Of a DNA stretch of 64,000 bases, positions 45,395 through 52,813 are shown piece by piece; position 1 is the stretch's first letter, and each line of letters begins with the position of its first letter. A program made the translations under genes and the position numbers. The notes beneath the pieces were generated by a model. The model made no database searches. It saw only the letters and a list, made by a program, of their open reading frames with translations, and was not told the DNA's origin. The DNA lies in contig NZ_LMSJ01000058.1 of the NCBI RefSeq assembly GCF_001428105.1, positions 246,513 to 310,512 on the forward strand, in the 5' to 3' direction. This DNA comes from Paenibacillus sp. Soil766 (GTDB lineage Bacteria; Bacillota; Bacilli; Paenibacillales; NBRC-103111).

Positions 45395-45645
45395 TAAAAA
45401 AGTCCCCTTGTTCACTAGGAACGAAGGAGACGATAAATCGCGGTATTGGGCAACAGACGAACATGTGCTGCTTCCTGATTTAACGCGATCCTTTTCCTCG
45501 AAGGATGTTGTATCGGCACCATAGGCAGGTATCCTGACTCTCCAGCCTTTCACAAGACTGAAATACAGTGGCGGGACCGCGCCGGATTTGAACCGGCTTC
45601 CCCTTAACTAATAAGGTTCCAATTGGAAGCTTACTAGTACCTATA
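45395..45645 (-). promoter_or_regulatory. Cobalamin riboswitch with terminator
   Basis: The minus strand has GCCGGTTCAAATCCGGCGCG-type core sequence, CCCGCCACTGT and the B12 box (GAGTCAGGATACCTGCC, about 45526-45542). A terminator hairpin (GTCTCCTTCGTTC with GTGAACAAGGGGAC, then TTTTTT, 45395-45432) follows. Adenosylcobalamin should shut off the whole operon from btuF to rluA. Confidence 0.96.
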
Positions 45646-45691
45646 GTTGCAAATTATAGATTCAAGCTATTTGTCGATTATAAAGCTTCTC

Positions 45692-46222
45692 TTATTTTTG
45701 CGCAATAATTTGGATGACTTTCAACGCCTCGTCCATTTTCGGAGCATTCTGAGGAATGAACGCATATAAGCCTTTACCTTCAAAGCCCTGCTCTTTCATC
45801 CATTTGTTGCCGGTAAGTGGGATGCCATACAAATGCTTCTCCGCCGCCTTACCTTCTTCTTTAATTTCGATTACCCCATCTGGATAATCCTTAGGATTAA
45901 TGATGCTATCCAAAGAAACAAATCCCGCTTGGTTACTCAAGCCTTTGAACTGTTCTTCTCCTAAGATGAAGATCCCGTTACCACCAGCCGCTAGCTCAAC
46001 AATCATTTTTTCCAGTGAAAAAATAGGAGATGTATTCAGCTTTACTGTAGGAAGCTCCCCAACCTTATCTTTCAAAGACACTTCCAACTTTTCCGCCGCT
46101 TCACTTGGGAACCCGTTAGGTCCCATCATGAATACCGATACATCTGCCTTCGGTCCACCACAAGCCGTCATCAGCATCAACATCATTCCTAGCATGACAA
46201 CCAATAACCATTTTGCCTTCAT
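45692..46222 (-). CDS. Hypothetical lipoprotein, 176 aa
   Basis: Secreted lipoprotein with signal KWLLVVMLGMMLMLMTAC (lipobox MTAC, Cys about 20). The mature part (DVSVFMMGPNGFPSEAAEKL, FILGEEQFKGLSNQAGFVSL, AFIPQNAPKMDEALKVIQII) looks like a small alpha/beta domain resembling half of a solute-binding protein, but I do not recognise the family. Start at 46222, with GGAGGG 10 nt upstream; a TTG at 46243 lacks one. It lies divergently arranged to nothing and upstream of the riboswitch, so it is a separate unit. Confidence 0.75.
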   Translation of the reverse strand: MKAKWLLVVMLGMMLMLMTACGGPKADVSVFMMGPNGFPSEAAEKLEVSLKDKVGELPTVKLNTSPIFSLEKMIVELAAGGNGIFILGEEQFKGLSNQAGFVSLDSIINPKDYPDGVIEIKEEGKAAEKHLYGIPLTGNKWMKEQGFEGKGLYAFIPQNAPKMDEALKVIQIIAQK

Positions 46223-46285
46223 GTATGTAATTCCCTCCGTCAAGTACTCTCTCTATTTATCGATAGTCGCCAGAAAAGTCGGTTT

Positions 46286-46552
46286 TCACCGACTTTTCTT
46301 TCCAGATGTCATATATTCATTTATTTTGTGATCCAGCATCGTACTTAATTCAACAACAGCATCAGATGTCATTTCTCGACCTTCCATGACCATCTGTTCC
46401 ATTTTTCGTCTCAACGTATGGATCTCTTCTTCAAGTAAAGCTAGGGAATTTTGCTTCTTGGCATTTCTGGTCAGCCAACGCTGTCCGAAATCTTGCTCGC
46501 GAATTTGAAATTGTTTTTGAAAGTTAGTAAGCTGATATTCCATAAAAGCCAT
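46286..46552 (-). CDS. Spo0E-like aspartyl-phosphate phosphatase
   Basis: 88-aa protein whose C-terminal half matches the Spo0E family: LRRKMEQMVMEGREMTSDAV followed by VELSTMLDHKINEYM, with the characteristic Ser-x-x-x-Asp. Such small helical hairpins dephosphorylate Spo0A-P and delay sporulation. The N-terminal 45 or so residues are an unusual charged extension (QKQFQIREQDFGQRWLTRNA), since most family members are 50-85 aa. An AAGGAGGG signal sits 6 nt upstream of ATG 46552. The gene stands alone. Confidence 0.72.
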   Translation of the reverse strand: MAFMEYQLTNFQKQFQIREQDFGQRWLTRNAKKQNSLALLEEEIHTLRRKMEQMVMEGREMTSDAVVELSTMLDHKINEYMTSGKKSR

Positions 46553-46620
46553 GCTCATCCCTCCTTACTCTAAGAATAACAGCTTTCTTCCATAATGAAC
46601 ATATGATTTTACAAAGAATA

Positions 46621-47823
46621 TTATAATTTCCTTAAGAAATTACCGATTCTCTCTAATGCTTCATTCAGCTGGGAAACACTATAGGCATAAGAGCACCGCA
46701 GAAATCCTTCTCCACCTAGTCCAAAGACATCACCAGGCACTGCAGCCACCTTAGATTCATATAAAAGTCGTTGCGCGAATTGTTCGGAGGTTAATCCCGT
46801 TGCCACAATGCTAGGGAACGCATAGAATGCACCTTGTGGTTCATGACACTCAAGCCCGACTTCACGGAAGCCTTTGACAACCAATCGTCTCCGTTGATTG
46901 TAGGATTCAATCATCCGATCTTTCTCTTCCAACCCATTCGTCAATGCTTCATGAGCGGCTACTTGCCCCATGACAGGTGCACACATGACTGTGTATTGGT
47001 GAATCTTGGTCATTGCCGAGATTAGCTCACGGTGACCACAAGCATAGCCCATCCGCCAACCTGTCATTGCGAAAGCCTTCGAGAATCCGCTGACGAGAAT
47101 TGTCCGATCCTGCATCCCCGGAACTGCTGCGAAGCTCACATGCTTCTGACCGTACGTCAATTCTGCATAAATTTCATCGGAAATAACGATTAGATCATGT
47201 TCTTCTACAACTTTAGCAATCGGCAGCCAATCTTCATACGTCATAATGCCGCCAGTTGGATTACTAGGATAGCATAGAATTAAAATTTTGGATTTGGGCG
47301 TTATCGCAGCACGAAGTGCCTGTTCGGTCAGTTTGAACTGATCCTTTGCATAAGTTTCGATCCCCACTGGCACACCACCACTAATGGCAGTGATTGGCGA
47401 GTATGAGATATAACATGGCTCCGGAATCAGAATCTCATCCCCAGGTGTAACAAGTGAACGCAATGCTAGATCAATAGCTTCGCTGCCGCCTACTGTTACA
47501 AGGACCTCGTTCGATGGCTCATACTTCACTTTAAAGGAGGTATACAAATAGTTCGCAATCGCTTCGCGGAGCTCAGGAATACCCGAGTTTGGCGTATATT
47601 TCGTTCTGCCGCGTTCCAAGGAATGTACAGCTGCTTCACGAACGTGCCACGGTGTGGAAAAGTCAGGTTCGCCAACACCTAGGGAGATGATGTCCTCTTT
47701 ACTATTGTTTACGAGATCAAAAAACTTCCGAATCCCTGACGGCTTCATTTCTCGCACCGCAGGAGCGAGGTAGTCTTTCATCGATTTTTTGCTTGATTGA
47801 ATCGTAGTCCCATCCTTGATCAT
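46621..47823 (-). CDS. alaT: Aminotransferase, probable alanine transaminase
   Basis: 400-aa fold-type I aminotransferase close to B. subtilis YugH/AlaT. The PLP lysine is in ILVSGFSKAFAMTGWRMGY, with TVGGSEAIDLALRSL for the cofactor phosphate, LCYPSNPTGG and SDEIYAELTY. It is preceded by an Lrp-type regulator only 15 nt upstream, the same arrangement as alaR-alaT, which supports an alanine role. Sequence alone also fits an aspartate or diaminopimelate aminotransferase. GAGAGG lies 8 nt before the ATG. Confidence 0.85.
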   Translation of the reverse strand: MIKDGTTIQSSKKSMKDYLAPAVREMKPSGIRKFFDLVNNSKEDIISLGVGEPDFSTPWHVREAAVHSLERGRTKYTPNSGIPELREAIANYLYTSFKVKYEPSNEVLVTVGGSEAIDLALRSLVTPGDEILIPEPCYISYSPITAISGGVPVGIETYAKDQFKLTEQALRAAITPKSKILILCYPSNPTGGIMTYEDWLPIAKVVEEHDLIVISDEIYAELTYGQKHVSFAAVPGMQDRTILVSGFSKAFAMTGWRMGYACGHRELISAMTKIHQYTVMCAPVMGQVAAHEALTNGLEEKDRMIESYNQRRRLVVKGFREVGLECHEPQGAFYAFPSIVATGLTSEQFAQRLLYESKVAAVPGDVFGLGGEGFLRCSYAYSVSQLNEALERIGNFLRKL

Positions 47824-47838
47824 AGCGCTACCTCTCCC

Positions 47839-48330
47839 TTACGGCGAAACAAGCATTCGGTGATCATCTTCTTGATCTTCGAAAATAATGCCGTCTTGTT
47901 TGTATTTTTTCAAAATAAAATTCGTTTTTGTAGAAAGCACACGGTCGATTGGCGACAACTTGTTGGAAACAAACGAAGCCACCTGTTTGAGCGAGCTCCC
48001 CTCAATCTCAACGAGTAAATCATAAGCTCCAGACATGAGATAAACCGATTTGACTTCCGGATATAAATAGATCCGTTCCGCAATCGCATCAAACCCGCGC
48101 CCGCGCTCCGGCGTAATTTGCACTTCAATTAGGGCGGTAACCTTTTCGTCATCTACTTTGCTCCAGTTCACAACTGTCGCGTATTTGACAATGACCTTAT
48201 CCGCTTCCATCTCGCTTATCGCTCGCGCAACTTCGGCCTCCGCCGTTCCTAACATGGTGGCGATCAGATCCGCGCTCCTGCGGGCGTCTTCCTTTAGTAA
48301 ATCGAGAATTTTAAGCTTCAAAGTATCCAT
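47839..48330 (-). CDS. alaR: Lrp/AsnC-family regulator
   Basis: 163-aa transcription factor with an N-terminal winged HTH (LKLKILDLLKEDARRSADLI, ATMLGTAEAEVARAISEMEA) and a C-terminal RAM ligand-binding domain (VTALIEVQITPERGRGFDAI, VYLMSGAYDLLVEIEG). In B. subtilis the equivalent AlaR activates alaT, so it probably controls the gene that follows in the same unit. Start at 48330, with AAAGGTAGG upstream. The C-terminal tail (FEDQEDDHRMLVSP) is acidic. Confidence 0.87.
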   Translation of the reverse strand: MDTLKLKILDLLKEDARRSADLIATMLGTAEAEVARAISEMEADKVIVKYATVVNWSKVDDEKVTALIEVQITPERGRGFDAIAERIYLYPEVKSVYLMSGAYDLLVEIEGSSLKQVASFVSNKLSPIDRVLSTKTNFILKKYKQDGIIFEDQEDDHRMLVSP

Positions 48331-48469
48331 GGTTAAACCTACCTTTCTGAGATATGTTTCATTCATCCATTCATCTTACAATGAATTGCTGTCCTAATTC
48401 AATTACTGATCGCAGAAGAAAGGCAGAATATTTATATATATTTGAAAATTCCACTTTGATTGGCATAAT

Positions 48470-48503
48470 AAAAGCCACTGGATACCCATCCGAGTGGCTC
48501 TTT
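48470..48503 (-). terminator. Terminator of the cysteine synthase gene
   Basis: GAGCCACT pairs with AGTGGCTTT around a 13-nt part-paired loop, with T residues after it on the minus strand, 26 nt past the stop. Confidence 0.75.
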
Positions 48504-48528
48504 GCTTCCAAATTCACCTCTTTCAAGG

Positions 48529-49449
48529 TTAAAAGAGATCCATACTTAAATATCGCTCACCTGTATCTGGTGCTATACACAGCACGCGCTTTCCTGCCCC
48601 GAGCTTTCTTGCAACCTGCATCCCCGTCCATACTGAGGCTCCAGCAGAAGGACCGACAAGGATGCCTTCCTTGCTCGCCAAATCCCTCATCGTTTGGATA
48701 GCATCCTCATCTGCCACCTGTACAATCTCATCATAGATGCCTGTGTTCAAAATAGCCGGAACAAAGCCTGGACTTGTCCCCACAAGCTTGTGTGGTCCAG
48801 GACTTCCACCAGACAGTACAGGTGACCCTTTCGGCTCCACCACATAAATCTGGATATTCGGCAAATGCTCCCGAAGGACTTCACCCGTCCCTGTAATTGT
48901 ACCTCCAGTTCCTGATGTAGCAACAAAAGCATCCAGCCTGCCCTCCATTTGCTGCAAAATTTCAGGCGCAGTTGTCCTTCGATGAATACTTGGATTCGCC
49001 GGATTCTCAAACTGCTGAGGGATAAAGCTTCCGGGAATTTGATCCCGTAATTCCACAGCTTTCGCAATTGCACCTGGCATCCGCAAAGCGGCTGGCGTTA
49101 GAACGACTTCGGCGCCGTAGGCTTTCAAGATATTTATTCGTTCCTTGCTCATATTGTCAGGCATAATCAAGATGGCCTTATAGCCCTTGGCCGCTGCGTT
49201 CATCGCGAGTCCGATCCCCGTATTTCCGCTTGTCGGCTCAATGATAGTCGCTCCTGGCTCAAGTTGTCCTGACTTCTCAGCCTGAACAATGAGATTCCAT
49301 GCAGCTCGGTCCTTCACGCTTCCACTCGGATTGAAATATTCCAATTTCACGTACAACTCAGCGACCTCGCGTTCCAATAAACGATTTACACGCACCGCGG
49401 GGGTATCTCCGATCAGCTCTGTGATGCTATTCACCATTTTTGGCGACAT
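48529..49449 (-). CDS. cysK: Cysteine synthase (O-acetylserine sulfhydrylase)
   Basis: 306-aa PLP enzyme making cysteine from O-acetylserine and sulfide. The PLP lysine is in YFNPSGSVKDRAA, the substrate loop is EPTSGNTGIGLAM, and SGTGGTITGTGEVLRE binds the cofactor phosphate. It differs from typical CysK in lacking the usual C-terminal tail (ends ERYLSMDLF), and could be a CysM-type or secondary isozyme. GAGGAGG precedes the ATG. It is monocistronic. Confidence 0.92.
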   Translation of the reverse strand: MSPKMVNSITELIGDTPAVRVNRLLEREVAELYVKLEYFNPSGSVKDRAAWNLIVQAEKSGQLEPGATIIEPTSGNTGIGLAMNAAAKGYKAILIMPDNMSKERINILKAYGAEVVLTPAALRMPGAIAKAVELRDQIPGSFIPQQFENPANPSIHRRTTAPEILQQMEGRLDAFVATSGTGGTITGTGEVLREHLPNIQIYVVEPKGSPVLSGGSPGPHKLVGTSPGFVPAILNTGIYDEIVQVADEDAIQTMRDLASKEGILVGPSAGASVWTGMQVARKLGAGKRVLCIAPDTGERYLSMDLF

Positions 49450-49512
49450 TGGTGCCCCCTCCTCATCCCATATTCATGCTACTCATATTTTCATACCGAA
49501 ACCCAGTCACTG

Positions 49513-50739
49513 TCAAGGCTTAGCTGTCGGCAGCTGATTTCTAATGAATACCCACGAGAAGAATGTTGAGCTTCCGATTACGAGTAATAGCACATTAATG
49601 ACAATCGGCTCCTTACTCCAAGAAATAACACATATAAATAACAGTACGCCGCATACGCGCCCAACGTTCAGCGATAATTCACGCAGGACAATGTACTCTT
49701 CCCGTTGTTTCGCACTTTCATCATCCGATCCAATCAAATCAAACACTGCGGATACCATTGGAATCGAGTACATTGGAAAAAAGAGGGCAGAACCAATCCC
49801 AAACATCAACAAGGTGCTGAATGTTACTTTCCAAAAAAATGGCAATATTACGAGCACAACCATGACCGAACCGATAAACATACTCATTTTACGAAAAGAT
49901 GGACGAATGAAACGCCCTGCTGCCCAGAAGCTCACTAGCGCGACAGAAGAAGTAATTAGAGCGAAATTACCTAAACTTGCTTCACTTGAAGTCGATATGT
50001 ACACGAGCAATCCAATCATAAATCCAAATACACCCTCACGCACTCCTTGAAATAGTAAAGCCAGACTCACTCGCTTCCAAGGTGTTTTGGGTTGCCTAAG
50101 GATTCGCAGAGACAGGAGCCATTCGTATTCTCCGCTCAACTTTCTTTTCTTCAGAAAAAAACTAATCACGACGCCTAATAGAAATATGCCTAGCGAGATG
50201 GAGAAAATGAGACGATAGCCAGCTCCATCCCCCAAATTAACGATGAGTAAACCTGAAATCCACGGCGCAATAATACCAGCACCCGCACCCAATAGGCCAA
50301 CCCAACCATTGAATCGATCCCGATTATCCGGATCTGTCACTTCAAAGTAAACAACGTTGAAGGCAATCCAGAACAAGCCTACAGAGATTCCTTGGACCAT
50401 GCCTAACCATACGAAGTAGTGGACACTGCTCTTCCCCATCCAAAGCACCAGCATGTAAAAACATGCTGAAATGGATACACCAATACGCAAGCAATTCATC
50501 TTATTGTGTTCTTTCACCCACTTTCCTGCCAACCAAAAGGTAATGGCCATTGTCAAATGGGTCGTTAAGGTGAACCAGCCGATTAACGTAAAATCATTTT
50601 TGGCTTTCCATAAGTAAACGCCGACGAACGTACCTGATAAAGCATTGGCTCCGCCAAATAGCGCATGAACAACTAGCAGTAGGATCGCTTGAGCATCCAA
50701 CTTCCCTTTGCTACTCACATTCGTTTGATTCGTTTGCAT
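49513..50739 (-). CDS. Major facilitator superfamily transporter
   Basis: 408-aa protein with about 12 membrane spans. Recognisable MFS features are the GxLADRxG-like loop (WLAGKWVKEHNKM, divergent) and a central hydrophilic stretch (KKRKLSGEYEWLLSL) dividing two six-span halves. No substrate can be inferred. The start is taken at 50739, because AGGAGGAGG lies just upstream; the frame extends 49 codons further without a signal and would run into the upstream gene. Confidence 0.85.
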   Translation of the reverse strand: MQTNQTNVSSKGKLDAQAILLLVVHALFGGANALSGTFVGVYLWKAKNDFTLIGWFTLTTHLTMAITFWLAGKWVKEHNKMNCLRIGVSISACFYMLVLWMGKSSVHYFVWLGMVQGISVGLFWIAFNVVYFEVTDPDNRDRFNGWVGLLGAGAGIIAPWISGLLIVNLGDGAGYRLIFSISLGIFLLGVVISFFLKKRKLSGEYEWLLSLRILRQPKTPWKRVSLALLFQGVREGVFGFMIGLLVYISTSSEASLGNFALITSSVALVSFWAAGRFIRPSFRKMSMFIGSVMVVLVILPFFWKVTFSTLLMFGIGSALFFPMYSIPMVSAVFDLIGSDDESAKQREEYIVLRELSLNVGRVCGVLLFICVISWSKEPIVINVLLLVIGSSTFFSWVFIRNQLPTAKP

Positions 50740-50819
50740 ACTCCTCCTCCTAACTAAGACCGAATATGGGCTCTTGTTAAGCTTCCCCTTTGGAGTGAAA
50801 ATATGAGGCACATGTACGC

Positions 50820-50850
50820 AAAAAAACCGAATCCACGAGGACTCGGTTTT
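50820..50850 (-). terminator. Terminator of the zinc-ribbon gene
   Basis: AAAACCGAGTCC pairs with GGATTCGGTTTT (one G-U) around a 4-nt loop with a T-run on the minus strand, 14 nt past the stop. Confidence 0.88.
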
Positions 50851-50863
50851 AATTCCAACAATC

Positions 50864-51364
50864 TTATTCTGATTTGATACGTTCAACCATCAGTAATCGG
50901 TCCGTATCTGAGAGCACTTTTTCAACCCTAAAACAAGAAGGACACACATAGACATCAGTCGTGAAAGGGCCTGTTAAAAACGCACTCCCCAACGTTTTGG
51001 GAATACTAGGTGTAAAGGAAGCTCCGCTTGTTACTTCAGTTCCAGCAAGGAGCAAGAACTCATGACAACTGGAACACTCGGGTGCTTCTTCTTGTTCATC
51101 TGATATTTGTTGAACCTTTTCGCCATATTTATCAAGCGGCTCATCGGAATCATCCCAAGCCAATGATAAATCCTCATCGGATTCGGCATATTCTTGCTCA
51201 TTGAAACGAAGCTTCTGCCCTGTCTGCTTAACCTTCAGATCAATGCTGCGGTAATCATTCAATTCATTAAAACAGTGCGGACACTCGTCTTCAGGACCAA
51301 TCTCGGGATCCCACACGATCTCGGTTTGACACCACGGACATACGACTTCTTCATTGCTACTCAT
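50864..51364 (-). CDS. Zinc-ribbon protein, 166 aa
   Basis: Acidic cytoplasmic protein with two pairs of CxxC motifs. The N-terminal pair (CPWC ... CPHC, about residues 9-31) forms a zinc ribbon, and CSSC with CPSC (about 97-142) gives a second. The middle is acidic and probably disordered (EYAESDEDLSLAWDDSDE). The family is unknown to me. GAGGAT precedes the ATG. The next upstream gene is a 27-aa membrane peptide 25 nt away. Confidence 0.75.
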   Translation of the reverse strand: MSSNEEVVCPWCQTEIVWDPEIGPEDECPHCFNELNDYRSIDLKVKQTGQKLRFNEQEYAESDEDLSLAWDDSDEPLDKYGEKVQQISDEQEEAPECSSCHEFLLLAGTEVTSGASFTPSIPKTLGSAFLTGPFTTDVYVCPSCFRVEKVLSDTDRLLMVERIKSE

Positions 51365-51389
51365 TGCGAAATCCTCCAGCTAATTGCAT

Positions 51390-51473
51390 CTAGGCATATT
51401 TCCATACATAATAAACCCCTGCCGCTACAAATACAAGCGCGATAGCAAACAAGGTTCCCCACAGGTATTTCAT
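51390..51473 (-). CDS. Single-span membrane peptide, 27 aa
   Basis: 27-codon gene with TTGGAGG 7-9 nt before the ATG. The product MKYLWGTLFAIALVFVAAGV, then YYVWKYA, is one transmembrane helix with short polar ends. It lies between the DUF350 gene (29 nt upstream) and the zinc-ribbon gene (25 nt downstream), with no terminator in either gap, so it could be part of one transcript with them. No family recognised. Confidence 0.6.
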   Translation of the reverse strand: MKYLWGTLFAIALVFVAAGVYYVWKYA

Positions 51474-51502
51474 TATTCAAGCCTCCAAGACTATGTATGA
51501 TA

Positions 51503-51922
51503 CTATGTTACACATGCCCCAATTACATAGGATAAGGAGACAGATATCGTCAAGGATAAGAAACCTACCGCACGATTATCCTTCTTAATTTCCTCATCTA
51601 TTTTGAAATAAGGGGTTAGGAACTCAAAAATAAAGTACGCAACCAACAGCAAAACGAAGCCATACCCGGCCCAAACGAGAGAGTGAATCATGGTATCATT
51701 GTTTAAAATGGCGAAACGGAACAAGTTGCAAATTCCAAAAATTTTCCCGCCAGTTGCCATGGCGACCGATAGATTACCTTTTTTAATTTCAGCCCAATCA
51801 TCATACTTCGTAACCATTTCGAAGATGGTAAGGAAAACAACAAGCGCGACCACTGCTACAGCAAAAAAAGCTAGCGTAGCTAAATACGGATTACTTAACA
51901 AGACATCCACCTCTTCGTTCAT
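51503..51922 (-). CDS. DUF350-family membrane protein
   Basis: 139-aa protein with four membrane spans. The conserved DUF350 segment is DDWAEIKKGNLSVAMATGGK, and the end is FLSLTISVSLSYVIGA. B. subtilis carries a DUF350 gene (yshE) just after mutS2, and in other bacteria this family sits beside pspA genes. Here both are true: pspA lies 118 nt upstream and mutS2 before that. A role in envelope stress with PspA is inferred. AGGAGATGAT precedes the ATG. Confidence 0.85.
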   Translation of the reverse strand: MNEEVDVLLSNPYLATLAFFAVAVVALVVFLTIFEMVTKYDDWAEIKKGNLSVAMATGGKIFGICNLFRFAILNNDTMIHSLVWAGYGFVLLLVAYFIFEFLTPYFKIDEEIKKDNRAVGFLSLTISVSLSYVIGACVT

Positions 51923-51993
51923 ATCATCTCCTGCCTTCCTTTACACAAGTAGAGAGACTGAAACTAACTCCCTTATTCCCTATATATGGTAGT

Positions 51994-52018
51994 AGAGACT
52001 GAGTAAGACTCAGTCTCT
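51994..52018. other. Perfect hairpin between pspA and the DUF350 gene
   Basis: AGAGACTGAGT/ACTCAGTCTCT: an 11-bp perfect stem with a 3-nt loop but no T-run on the minus strand. It may be a weak terminator or mRNA-processing structure separating pspA from the next gene. Confidence 0.5.
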
Positions 52019-52040
52019 CGCAGGTACAACTAGTATAACA

Positions 52041-52721
52041 TTAGGATTGTTTTTTTTCAGCAAGCTTTGCACGCATAGCTGCCAATTCATCATCAATCCC
52101 GCTGCTGCTTGCGCCTAAGCCATCCAGCTCATCGTCTAAGCTGCGGTTTTTAGCACGAATCTCACCGCTAGCTTGTGCTTCAGCTTCCATTTGCAGGACT
52201 TTTTCACTCATGCGATCAAAGCCCTTAGCCGCATTGTCTGTCCCAAAGCCCGACATTGCTTGGTTGATTTGTTTTTGTGCTTTTGCTGTTTCAGCGCGAG
52301 CAATTAACAAATCCTTCTTGTTTTTCATTTTCGTGAACTCGTCTTTCATCTCTGTCAATTGTGCACGAAGCTGGTCCGCACTCGTTTTGGACAGATCATA
52401 TTGACGTTTCAATTCATCATAACGACCTTGATGTTCTTTCTTATCTTGCAGTGCGCGGCGGGCTAGGTCTTCATTCCCCGCTTCAAGAGCTTTCATCGCT
52501 TGCTCTGTACGTTTTGTTACCATCTCTTCAGACTCTTCCACTTGCAGCTTGAACTTCTTCTCAATGGCAATTTGCTTCGCTACTGCGGATTCTGCTTCTA
52601 AGATATCTTCTTCCATATCACGTAAAAACTGATTTAACATTTTGACAGGATCTTCTGCCTTATCCAATAAATCGTTAATTGAAGCCATAGTCATATCACG
52701 AAGTCTTTTGAAAATTCCCAT
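52041..52721 (-). CDS. pspA: PspA/IM30 (LiaH-like) membrane-protecting protein
   Basis: 226-aa coiled-coil protein of the PspA/Vipp1/LiaH family, ESCRT-III-like, that assembles at damaged membranes. The N-terminal membrane-binding amphipathic helix (MGIFKRLRDMTMASINDLLD) and the conserved DPVKMLNQFLRDMEEDI start the family domain, followed by long helices up to about residue 180. The C-terminal part is short and flexible. AGGAGG precedes the ATG. Neighbouring DUF350 fits a stress module. Confidence 0.92.
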   Translation of the reverse strand: MGIFKRLRDMTMASINDLLDKAEDPVKMLNQFLRDMEEDILEAESAVAKQIAIEKKFKLQVEESEEMVTKRTEQAMKALEAGNEDLARRALQDKKEHQGRYDELKRQYDLSKTSADQLRAQLTEMKDEFTKMKNKKDLLIARAETAKAQKQINQAMSGFGTDNAAKGFDRMSEKVLQMEAEAQASGEIRAKNRSLDDELDGLGASSSGIDDELAAMRAKLAEKKQS

Positions 52722-52813
52722 CTAAAATTCCTCCTAAGGTTTAATACTCTTTTATATCTATTTCATACGCATCACCGTAGAATGAGTTTCAAAAAGGATT
52801 AAAAATTTAAAAG

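Noticed and set aside
45580-45620. A tRNA-like T-arm (GGTTCAAATCC)
   Set aside because: It is the conserved core of the cobalamin riboswitch; no acceptor or anticodon stem can be formed around it.
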